Shown in pieces: positions 35,147 through 42,554 of a DNA stretch of 64,000 nucleotides. Every line of letters begins with the position of its first letter. The stretch's first letter is position 1. The DNA lies in the NCBI RefSeq assembly GCF_007744075.1, contig NZ_CP036266.1, forward strand, positions 7,282,564 through 7,346,563, read 5' to 3'. The DNA comes from Gimesia chilikensis. GTDB lineage: Bacteria > Planctomycetota > Planctomycetia > Planctomycetales > Planctomycetaceae. Below the pieces are notes generated by a model that saw nothing but the letters and a program-made list of their open reading frames with translations, was not told where the DNA came from and ran no database searches. Made by a program: the position numbers and the translations under genes.

Positions 35147-36634
35147 TCAGCGCTGGTTGAATTCCTGGGCCCAGTTGCGGACGGCTTTTTTGATTTGCTT
35201 CTGATCGAAGGCGGCGAAGCCGAGAACCATGCCTGGGACCTGCTCCGGTTCCCGCGCATACATGCGAACGGAGTGATATTCCATGTTAGCCCGGTCGGCG
35301 GCGGCCATGAGTTCCTGATCCAGTTGCGGCGTTTTCCCCTGCACCACCAGATGCATGCCCGATTCGGGTAGATCGACGTCGATTACGTCTCCCAGTTCCT
35401 GCATGAGCATTTCATACAGACAGGTCTGACGCTCCTGATACAACGAGCGCATCTGCCTGATGTGTTTGAGAAACTGGCCGGACTCGATAAACCGGTGCAG
35501 CACCATCTGCGTTAAAGGGGAGGAGAAGCGATCATTCAGCCAGCGGGCGTAGGAGAACGCCCCGGCGATCTGTTCGGGAACGATCAGGAAGCCAAGCCGA
35601 ATCGCGGGGAAGAGCAGCTTGCTGAATGAGCCCATATAGATTGTCTGGCCGCGATGGTCCAGGCTGCTCAGTGTCGGATACGGGCGCCCTGTGTATCGAA
35701 ACTCGCCGTTATAATCGTCTTCGATGATCCAGCTCTGATGCCGTTCCGCTTCCGCCAGCAGTTGTTGCCGTCGATCCGGGCTCATCGTCATTGCCAGGGG
35801 CCATTGTCCGCCCGGCGTGACATAGATCAGTTTGGGAGAGGTTTTCGGCTCAGGGACTCGCGTGAGGTCAATGCCTGACTGGTCCACGGGGACGGGGATG
35901 ATGCGGAAGCCGAGCAGTTCCATGAGTTGATTTGCGGGGGCGTTGCCCGGTTCTTCCACCCAGATCGCATCCTGGGGCTCAAGTAAAATCTGCGTCACCA
36001 GGTTCAATCCCTGCTGGGCTCCCGAGGTGATAATGACCTGCTCACTACTGCAGGAAACACCCCGCGAAACACCCATATATTCAGCGACTGCCTGTCGCAG
36101 CGGTTCGTATCCCTGCGAATCGCATTGATCGAGGTGACGCATCGACCAGCGGGCCAGTTCGCTTGCGAGACGGTTCCAGGCTGCGGTGGGGAATTCTTTA
36201 ACTGCGGGGAGGTGCGGGCGGAAGGCCTGTGGAATCGGTGCAAAATCGGGCATCCAGCTGGCGTAGCGGGCCAGTAGTTTTCCTGAAGTCGACAACAGTT
36301 CTTCAAAGCTGCCTGTTGCCTGGGAAGTCTCTGGCTGCTCTACGTACTCGAACGCTTCGGGCAGGAATTGGGCGACGCGGGTCCCCGAACCGGTTTCCGA
36401 TTCCAGATACCCTTCTGAAATCAGCTGGTCGTATGCGGTCAGCACGGTATTCCGCGAGACTCCCAGCATTCCAGCGAGTCGGCGACTGGAGGGGACGCGT
36501 GAACCTGCCGTTAACAGGCCACCTGTAATCGCTTCACGGATCTGATTTTCCAGTTGGCGATACTGGCTCTCGCTGGCAGAACGATCAATGGAGATCGCTT
36601 CAAATTCGAAGTGTTGTTTAGCACGACGGCCCAT
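35147..36634 (-). CDS. MocR/PdxR-type transcriptional regulator (GntR + aminotransferase)
   Basis: 495 aa from the ATG; the longer frame starts with TTG. Residues ~15-85 are a GntR winged helix (LENQIREAITGGLLTAGSRVPSSR is split across the motif, then GVSRNTVLTAYDQLISEGYL). The rest is a fold-type I aminotransferase: SGAQQGLNLV, EDDYNGEFRY and the PLP Lys in YMGSFSKLLFPAIRLGF. Such regulators bind PLP or a PLP-amine adduct and usually control a divergently transcribed gene. Here the divergent operon starts with a carboxymuconolactone decarboxylase-like protein. Confidence 0.9.
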   Translation of the reverse strand: MGRRAKQHFEFEAISIDRSASESQYRQLENQIREAITGGLLTAGSRVPSSRRLAGMLGVSRNTVLTAYDQLISEGYLESETGSGTRVAQFLPEAFEYVEQPETSQATGSFEELLSTSGKLLARYASWMPDFAPIPQAFRPHLPAVKEFPTAAWNRLASELARWSMRHLDQCDSQGYEPLRQAVAEYMGVSRGVSCSSEQVIITSGAQQGLNLVTQILLEPQDAIWVEEPGNAPANQLMELLGFRIIPVPVDQSGIDLTRVPEPKTSPKLIYVTPGGQWPLAMTMSPDRRQQLLAEAERHQSWIIEDDYNGEFRYTGRPYPTLSSLDHRGQTIYMGSFSKLLFPAIRLGFLIVPEQIAGAFSYARWLNDRFSSPLTQMVLHRFIESGQFLKHIRQMRSLYQERQTCLYEMLMQELGDVIDVDLPESGMHLVVQGKTPQLDQELMAAADRANMEYHSVRMYAREPEQVPGMVLGFAAFDQKQIKKAVRNWAQEFNQR

Positions 36635-36670
36635 GCAAGTGGCCCTATTGAATTCACCCAAAGTGGTTCT

Positions 36671-36697
36671 TTGACGGTTTTATCGTAGCCGTATAAT
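36671..36697 (+). promoter_or_regulatory. Predicted promoter of the CMD-cupin-DoxX operon
   Basis: TTGACG (36671-36676) and a perfect TATAAT (36692-36697) lie 56 bp upstream of the carboxymuconolactone decarboxylase start. The spacer is 15 bp (16 if TTTGAC is used), shorter than optimal, a feature often seen in regulator-activated promoters. The divergent MocR gene starts 37 bp to the left. Confidence 0.6.
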
Positions 36698-36752
36698 CAG
36701 GGCATCACAAGCAACTCACTCATACCAGTTTCCTGAAAGGAAGGCGATAATC

Positions 36753-37244
36753 ATGTCCGGAAAACGCGTCAATTACTACAAACATGTTGGAAAAGCAGCC
36801 GAACACCTGATGGCCGTTGAAGCTCTGCTCGAGCACTCTTCCCTGGACCCACGACTGCTGGAACTGGTTCGCCTGCGGGTTTCGCAGATCAACGGCTGTT
36901 CCTTCTGTGTGAACTACCACACGCAGGTGCTGAATCTGCTGGAAGAAACGCCCGAACGTATCTGTCAGGCAGCGGTCTGGGAAGAAGCCCCCTGCTTCAC
37001 CGAACAGGAGAAAGCCGCATTTCGCTGGGCGGAAACGCTGACCAAAATTGCCGATACCCGGTTCATCAGTGACGAGCTCTACCAGACAACAGTCGATGCC
37101 TGGGGAGAAGCCGGGATTAGCGAACTGACCATGGCAGTCGGCATCATCAACACCTGGAATCGGCTGGGCATCGCTTTCCATAGCGATCATGGCCTGATTG
37201 ATCAGCTAATGCGGGCCAAACGGGCCGAGCTGGCGGGCGTTTGA
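36753..37244 (+). CDS. Carboxymuconolactone decarboxylase/AhpD-like protein
   Basis: 163 aa. The active-site region reads INGCSFCVNYHTQVLNLL, the C-x2-C-x3-H motif of AhpD-type alkylhydroperoxidase-like proteins. The ending LTMAVGIINTWNRLGIAF is typical. Members with this motif act as thiol-disulfide peroxidase partners or decarboxylases; the Cys pair favours a redox role. AAGGAAGG lies upstream of the ATG. First gene of a cupin/DoxX operon divergent from a MocR regulator. Confidence 0.92.
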   Translation: MSGKRVNYYKHVGKAAEHLMAVEALLEHSSLDPRLLELVRLRVSQINGCSFCVNYHTQVLNLLEETPERICQAAVWEEAPCFTEQEKAAFRWAETLTKIADTRFISDELYQTTVDAWGEAGISELTMAVGIINTWNRLGIAFHSDHGLIDQLMRAKRAELAGV

Positions 37245-37299
37245 ACCAGATTCATATCCAACTGAAGTTAAATTTCTGAAGAGACAAGAGGAAACCACC

Positions 37300-37752
37300 G
37301 TGAGCATACAGAAGATATTTCGAACGACCATTTACAATTGCTGTGCCTGCTGGATGATTGTCTGCACAGCAGCAGCGACGATGTCAGCCGAACCCAAAGT
37401 GCACGTCAAAGTCTTACGCAGCGATGAGCTGGAAGTACTGCAGGAGGGGAAACCGACGAAGGCGACCATGCTGGAAGTCACCCTGGATCCTCGTGCGGGC
37501 AGCCCGCCACACCGGCATCCCGGTGCCGTCTCTGGTTATGTAGCGGAAGGGACGTTCGAATTCCAGGTTGGCGACGGGCCGCTGCAGACGTTCAAAGCCG
37601 GCGATACGTTTTTTGAACCCGCGATGATCCTGCATCGGGTCGGGCGAAACCCGGATCCCGAGAAGCGGGCACGGATTATCGTCACGATGGTGCACCCTGC
37701 GGATGCGAAACAACTGATGATTCCCGAACCACCCGAAAAAAACAGACCTTAG
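37300..37752 (+). CDS. Exported cupin-domain protein
   Basis: 150 aa from GTG with GAGGAAA upstream. A signal peptide (NCCACWMIVCTAAATMSAE) precedes a cupin: GSPPHRHPGAVSGYVAEGTFEF supplies the metal-binding His residues of motif 1, and AGDTFFEPAMILHRVGRNP gives motif 2 with its His. It resembles the quercetin-dioxygenase-like small cupins. Substrate unknown. It is 55 bp after the CMD gene and 4 bp before the DoxX gene. Confidence 0.85.
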   Translation: MSIQKIFRTTIYNCCACWMIVCTAAATMSAEPKVHVKVLRSDELEVLQEGKPTKATMLEVTLDPRAGSPPHRHPGAVSGYVAEGTFEFQVGDGPLQTFKAGDTFFEPAMILHRVGRNPDPEKRARIIVTMVHPADAKQLMIPEPPEKNRP

Positions 37753-37756
37753 AATT

Positions 37757-38221
37757 GTGACAGAAAGTAATTTCGTGAACCACGCTCCACAGCTTCCGAC
37801 TTCCACACCCCGTTTTGCTTTGTACTTTGTCCGTTTTGCACTGGCGGCCTCATTCCTGTCCGCCGTCGCCGACCGCTTTGGCCTGTGGGGCGCTGCCGGC
37901 ACAGGTGAAGTCTCCTGGGGGGAGTTTCAATCGTTCCTTGAATTTACCAGCCTGCTGCTCTGGTTTCTGCCAGAGCCCCTGGTTGTATTCTGTGGCTGGG
38001 CAGCGACAATTCTGGAAATCGTCCTGGCGGTCGGCCTGATTACTGGTATCCAGCTCCGCGCGGTTGCCCTGGGCAGTTGCCTGTTATTGTTGACCTTTGC
38101 GTTGTGCATGACGTTCGGCACCGGCCCCGAAGGGCCGCTCTCGTTCTCGGTCTGGACGGCATCGGCGGCTTCCCTGCTGCTGGCCACTCATCCACAATTA
38201 CACACACCGGCTGCCGCTTAG
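37757..38221 (+). CDS. DoxX-family membrane protein
   Basis: 154 aa, GTG start, with about four membrane helices. ALYFVRFALAASFLSAVADRFGLWG and GWAATILEIVLAVGLITGIQLR are DoxX/SURF4-like. The family is often linked to thiol or electron transfer stress responses together with AhpD-like proteins. It is the last gene of the CMD-cupin-DoxX operon, and a possible hairpin/operator follows at 38287. Confidence 0.85.
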   Translation: MTESNFVNHAPQLPTSTPRFALYFVRFALAASFLSAVADRFGLWGAAGTGEVSWGEFQSFLEFTSLLLWFLPEPLVVFCGWAATILEIVLAVGLITGIQLRAVALGSCLLLLTFALCMTFGTGPEGPLSFSVWTASAASLLLATHPQLHTPAAA

Positions 38222-38286
38222 TCAGACTTTAAATCACAAAACTTGCTGCGCATCATGGTTTTCAGATTCATATTTTAGTTGGGGGC

Positions 38287-38306
38287 GCTGTATTTTATAA
38301 TACAGC
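38287..38306. promoter_or_regulatory. Perfect 8-bp inverted repeat with 4-nt centre
   Basis: GCTGTATT (38287-38294) and AATACAGC (38299-38306) flank TTAT. A TATAAT (38296-38301) lies inside, so it may be an operator over a -10 element for the small membrane-protein genes downstream. Alternatively it is a weak hairpin after the DoxX gene. There is no T tract. Confidence 0.4.
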
Positions 38307-38397
38307 AGAGTGGCATCAGACAGTGGCTGTCACAACCAGTCTCATATTTCGTCAACGCTGATGACATGATGCATGCCTCCTGCCGGCGAGTTGTCAC

Positions 38398-38700
38398 ATG
38401 ATCTCCCTGGAAATTCTACAAACCGCATTTGTGGTGATGATCGTTATCGCAAATCTTTCTGCGTTCCGACTTTTAGCACTGTTGAAACAGGCTGACTGCT
38501 GGCAACCAGTGAAGGCATTTGGCTTTGATATTTATAACTGGGGATTTCACGGGAGTATCGCGCATTTCTGGAAACAGCGTGCACAGGTCGATGCGGCAAT
38601 CAGGAAGAAGATCTACTTTCATCTGGTATTTGGCCCGCTCTGCTTTATGATGACAGTATTGATGTTGCTGTTGTCTGCATTTAAGGCCCCGACTCCCTGA
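38398..38700 (+). CDS. Small hypothetical membrane protein
   Basis: 100 aa with two hydrophobic helices (LQTAFVVMIVIANLSAFRLLAL and VFGPLCFMMTVLMLLLS), separated by a basic loop with FDIYNWGFHGSIAHFWKQ. No recognised family. It starts 9 bp before a second small membrane protein gene and probably shares its mRNA. Confidence 0.65.
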   Translation: MISLEILQTAFVVMIVIANLSAFRLLALLKQADCWQPVKAFGFDIYNWGFHGSIAHFWKQRAQVDAAIRKKIYFHLVFGPLCFMMTVLMLLLSAFKAPTP

Positions 38701-38709
38701 AAGTCTGTC

Positions 38710-39012
38710 ATGATTCCGCATTCGAGTTCTGACAAACCGTTCGCACGCGTGATGTATGGCGTCTTCTTCGTCATCGGCGTCACGGTGATCTACTTCGCCA
38801 CCCTGTTCCGGAAAGATGCCTGGCTGATTCTGGCGATCACGTTCGCGCTGTATGGGATCTTCAGCGTTGCGGGGAGGTTGCTGGTCGGCGTGTCGGAGTC
38901 ATCTATTCATAAACTAGAGAAAGTAACTTTCTACCTGTTTGTGGTGGGTGCTCTCAGTCTGGTCGGGTATTGTTTCTGGGCAGAGATTATTCCCGTGAAG
39001 TTCCTAGGCTGA
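38710..39012 (+). CDS. Small hypothetical membrane protein
   Basis: 100 aa with about three hydrophobic helices (VMYGVFFVIGVTVIYFATLF, WLILAITFALYGIF, FYLFVVGALSLVGYCFWAEI). No recognised family. It follows the preceding small membrane protein gene by 9 bp. It may be a small accessory or transport-related protein; nothing more can be said. Confidence 0.6.
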   Translation: MIPHSSSDKPFARVMYGVFFVIGVTVIYFATLFRKDAWLILAITFALYGIFSVAGRLLVGVSESSIHKLEKVTFYLFVVGALSLVGYCFWAEIIPVKFLG

Positions 39013-39093
39013 CAGGCAAGAGGCAACATTCGCAGCTGTTCCTGTCGAACCGCTGTTTCATTTCCCCTTCACTGTAGATCGGCTGTGAATTCC

Positions 39094-39801
39094 ATGCCTG
39101 TTTCCAACGAGACCCTGATACGCATTGCACATGCAAGCGTGATGAAGGATATGCTCTTCTCTCAATCCCTGGATCATTGGCAACGCCAGAATCGGGAGGA
39201 TTATTCGGTTCAGGCAACTCCAGGCCGCCACGACACTACCAGTTTCAGAGGAGTCCCTATGATGGTCATTGAAGGGGACTGTCATGAGGACCTGGAGGCA
39301 GATGAGGGGGGCCTGATCCATATCTACGGGAACCTGAATGCGACGATTGAAGTCAAAGGTATTTCGGAGATCATTATCACCGGTGATTTAGGACCCCAGG
39401 CGGAAATCAGAGCGGATGGAATCTGCCACATTTTTATCGGAGGGCGTTTCACCGGCAGACTTCACTCTGTTGACTCGCTGAAAGTCTGGATTGAATCCGA
39501 CTTCGATGGCATCGTGAAAACCGGGGCGCCTCACACAGACATTTACGTCGGCGGGAACTTCCATGGTGAGATTCTGCCTGTTGAGAAGGGGGCGTTGCTC
39601 GGGCTGACCATAGTGGGCTTTGCTTCACAGCATTCACTTAACAGAATCAAGGATTACAATTACACCCAATTTCATGCTTCGATTGGAATCAGTGATGTGG
39701 CACCGGGGTTGTACCCTCAGACAGAATACTATCGACGGACATCCGATGAAAACAGTTACAATCGCTGGTGTGTAAGAACAAAGAGGCAACCGGTAGAGTG
39801 A
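39094..39801 (+). CDS. Hypothetical right-handed beta-helix-like protein
   Basis: 235 aa from ATG (a GTG nine bases upstream is possible). The middle (~50-165) shows short repeated beta strands with Gly turns: GGLIHIYGNLNATIEVKG, ISEIIITGDLG, GICHIFIGGRFTG, DLKVWIESDFDG. This spacing fits a beta-solenoid similar to bactofilin or polymer-forming proteins. There is no signal peptide. The last ~70 residues are not repetitive. The role is unknown. Confidence 0.6.
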   Translation: MPVSNETLIRIAHASVMKDMLFSQSLDHWQRQNREDYSVQATPGRHDTTSFRGVPMMVIEGDCHEDLEADEGGLIHIYGNLNATIEVKGISEIIITGDLGPQAEIRADGICHIFIGGRFTGRLHSVDSLKVWIESDFDGIVKTGAPHTDIYVGGNFHGEILPVEKGALLGLTIVGFASQHSLNRIKDYNYTQFHASIGISDVAPGLYPQTEYYRRTSDENSYNRWCVRTKRQPVE

Positions 39802-39966
39802 TAATCCCACCGATCCCATTTCGATCTTCATGACTTGAGTCTAGAGAAGATGGAAGACACTACCACTGGCACCTGATACACTAAGTAATCTGCTGAAATT
39901 AAAAGATTGACGGTCCGCACCGTCCCCACGCAACATTGATCCCGTTTTTCGATTCAGGAATTCAAA

Positions 39967-41379
39967 ATGAAAAGACGCTCGCTACTGTTCCTGTTTGTAC
40001 TCTGTTTCGCTGTTCCTGCTTTCGCTGCAGACAAGCCGAATGTGCTGTTTATTGCCGTCGACGATTTGCGGCCTGAACTGGCCTGTTATGGGAAGCAGCA
40101 CATTCACTCGCCGAACATCGACAAGCTGGCGGAAAGCAGTACGCTGTTCGAGCGGACCTACTGCATGGTCCCTACCTGCGGGGCTTCGCGGGCGAGTCTG
40201 ATGACCGGAATTCGCCCGGCCCGTAAGCGGTTCGTCAACTTTCTGACCTGGGCCGACCGCGATGCACCGGGCATTACGACTATGAACACCCAGTTCAAAC
40301 AGAACGGCTATTACACGGTTTCCATGGGGAAGATCTTCCATCATCCTCAGGACAGTGCACAGGGCTGGTCGGAGCCGGCCTGGCGTCCCAAAGGCGTCGC
40401 CTGGTATCAGCGGCCCGAAAACCAAAAACTGCACGAGGAGCGACAGAAACAGGGCAAGCGGAAGGCCAAGGGGCCCGCATGGGAATCAGCGGATGTCCCT
40501 GACAACGCTTACGCGGATGGCGTGCTGGCCGAACAGGCAATTTCGAAGCTGCAGCAGTTGAAAAAGCAAGAGCAACCCTTCTTCCTGGCCGTCGGTTTCT
40601 TCAAGCCACACCTCCCCTTTATCGCACCCCAGAAATACTGGGACCTGTATGATCATGATAAAATTCAGCTGCCCGAGAATTATAAAGTGCCGCAGGACGC
40701 ACCGGAGGAATCGATTCACAATTCGGGTGAGCTGCGGGCTTACGCGGGCATTCCCCGCAAGGGCCCCGTGTCCGAAGCGACCGCCCGCAACCTGATTCAC
40801 GGCTACTATGCCTGTGTGAGTTATACCGACGCCCAGATCGGTAAGCTGCTGGCGGAACTCGAACGACTGGAACTGAGCGACAATACAATCGTCGTGCTCT
40901 GGGGCGATCATGGCTGGAACCTGGGTGATCATACCCTGTGGTGCAAACACAGCTGTTACGAAAGTTCGCTGCAGATTCCCCTGCTCGTCCGGGCACCGGG
41001 CATCCAGGGAGGACAGAGGCGGTCGGCGTTGATCGAAACGATTGACGTCTACCCTTCCCTCTGCACACTTGCGGGGATTCCACGACCCGAACACCTGGCG
41101 GGCCAGAGCTTTGTCGAACTGATGCGGAATCCGGATACGAAATGGAAAGGGGCTGCCGTGAGCCGTTTCCGTAACGGCGACACGATCCGCACCGACGCAT
41201 TGCGTTACACGGAATACACCAATCCCAAAGGGAAACGGACATCACGCATGCTCTACGATCACAGCTCTGATCCGCTGGAAAACCGGAATGTGGCGGAGAA
41301 ACGAACCGACGAGAGTAAAACACTGTCAAAACAGTTGAACCAGATCAAAGGCCGCGACGGGAAACCTGGCGGAAAGTGA
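39967..41379 (+). CDS. Exported type I sulfatase (iduronate-2-sulfatase-like)
   Basis: 470 aa with signal peptide (SLLFLFVLCFAVPAFA). The signature is CGASRASLMTG with the Cys at residue 71: Ala replaces the usual Pro in C-x-P-S-R, a variant found in part of the family. The metal site LFIAVDDLRPELACYG and VLWGDHGWNLGDHTLWCKHS match iduronate-2-sulfatase-like enzymes. It would desulfate polysaccharide in the periplasm. A membrane-protein gene starts 10 bp downstream. Confidence 0.92.
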   Translation: MKRRSLLFLFVLCFAVPAFAADKPNVLFIAVDDLRPELACYGKQHIHSPNIDKLAESSTLFERTYCMVPTCGASRASLMTGIRPARKRFVNFLTWADRDAPGITTMNTQFKQNGYYTVSMGKIFHHPQDSAQGWSEPAWRPKGVAWYQRPENQKLHEERQKQGKRKAKGPAWESADVPDNAYADGVLAEQAISKLQQLKKQEQPFFLAVGFFKPHLPFIAPQKYWDLYDHDKIQLPENYKVPQDAPEESIHNSGELRAYAGIPRKGPVSEATARNLIHGYYACVSYTDAQIGKLLAELERLELSDNTIVVLWGDHGWNLGDHTLWCKHSCYESSLQIPLLVRAPGIQGGQRRSALIETIDVYPSLCTLAGIPRPEHLAGQSFVELMRNPDTKWKGAAVSRFRNGDTIRTDALRYTEYTNPKGKRTSRMLYDHSSDPLENRNVAEKRTDESKTLSKQLNQIKGRDGKPGGK

Positions 41380-41389
41380 TTACATCCGT

Positions 41390-42043
41390 ATGATGGATTA
41401 TCGTGTCATCTTAAGACGCGTGGGGCTGGCCTGGATAGGCTTTGGTCTGCTTGATATCGGGTTGATGATCTACTGCCTGATGCAGCGCCAGAACTATTCA
41501 TCCAGCTTCAATCTCTTCGCTGTCATCCTGGGTCTGTTTTTATATCGAGGGAGCCTGGGAGCAACAACGCTGGTCACCTGGTTCTCCGCGTTCATGCTGA
41601 TGCTGTTTGCCGGCGGACTGCTGCTGGCACCCCTGTTGCAACCCGTGGGACTGCTGGTCAGTCTGATTCGCCTGCACCCCGGACAGTGTCTCCTGTTGGG
41701 AGTCTATTATGCAACGATGGTTGGTTTGCTGATCTGGACTTATCGGCAGATGCGTTCAACGCCGGTATTGGAAGCACGTCGGGAAAGTGGTCGTCGTACC
41801 GGCAGACCGCAGTCCGCGTTTCTGGCAGGCTTTCTGCTGGTTGTATTCGTAGGCGTGCTGTTCAATGTCCTGCTTAAAGGTTCTGCAGGAACCAAAGCTG
41901 TGGAACTGGCGCGACAGAAACTGGGGCCAGACTATCATTATGCCATTCAGTCGATCCGTGTGAGCGGAAAGGCACACAGTGGAGTGGTTGCCGCTTACAA
42001 TGTGCATGAGATCAAATATGTTCCTGTGTTCTGGAACGAGTGA
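41390..42043 (+). CDS. Hypothetical membrane protein
   Basis: 217 aa with four or five hydrophobic helices between residues ~10 and ~115 and one at ~145-162 (AFLAGFLLVVFVGVLFNVLL), then a short soluble tail (AVELARQKLGPDYHYAIQSI). The tail is reminiscent of the periplasmic domain of small assembly proteins, but the match is weak. It follows the sulfatase by 10 bp. Confidence 0.65.
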   Translation: MMDYRVILRRVGLAWIGFGLLDIGLMIYCLMQRQNYSSSFNLFAVILGLFLYRGSLGATTLVTWFSAFMLMLFAGGLLLAPLLQPVGLLVSLIRLHPGQCLLLGVYYATMVGLLIWTYRQMRSTPVLEARRESGRRTGRPQSAFLAGFLLVVFVGVLFNVLLKGSAGTKAVELARQKLGPDYHYAIQSIRVSGKAHSGVVAAYNVHEIKYVPVFWNE

Positions 42044-42080
42044 AATAAGCCATCAGACTTTAATCTAGTTTCGCACCGCA

Positions 42081-42395
42081 TCAGTTCTCGTTATTCACTT
42101 CCAGTTCGAGATAGCCTTTGCGGTCGATGAAGACTTTATAGAGGCTGTGAGCGCCGTGCCAGCTGGGGAGTCCGCTGCGGACCGTCAGACATTGATCGTG
42201 AGTGCCATCGATTTCCAGAGTTCGACTGCCGCACAGATCGACGCGGGCTTCAATCCGATGTTTCTGTGGATTGATTTCGGAGTGAAGCGTTTCCCCCTCC
42301 GCGATGGAGCCGATGGAAACGCCGTCCACCAGAATTGAAAACTTGCGCATCTTGTCGGCACAACCGGGTTCACGTTTGACTGTGAGTTTCGACAT
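42081..42395 (-). CDS. Hypothetical small beta-rich protein
   Basis: 104 aa, no signal peptide. MSKLTVKREPGCADKMRKFSI is followed by LVDGVSIGSIAEGETLHSEI, a pattern like the PEGA/DUF2846 family (G-x-x-I-G-x-l-x-x-G). The remainder is predicted beta sheet. Function unknown. The stop is 36 bp from the preceding plus-strand gene's stop, so it is convergent. Confidence 0.65.
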   Translation of the reverse strand: MSKLTVKREPGCADKMRKFSILVDGVSIGSIAEGETLHSEINPQKHRIEARVDLCGSRTLEIDGTHDQCLTVRSGLPSWHGAHSLYKVFIDRKGYLELEVNNEN

Positions 42396-42554
42396 GACAG
42401 GACCTCCCTCTCTGCAGCAAACAGAATTCGCGTATGAATTACATTTGTACGATTGAGTTGGCGTCCTCCTATTTTAGGCAGTCCCTGTCCGGGTTTCCAG
42501 AAAAATCAACGGCGGCCATTTACACCTTTCGATAAGCCTATATCTCACAACAGC

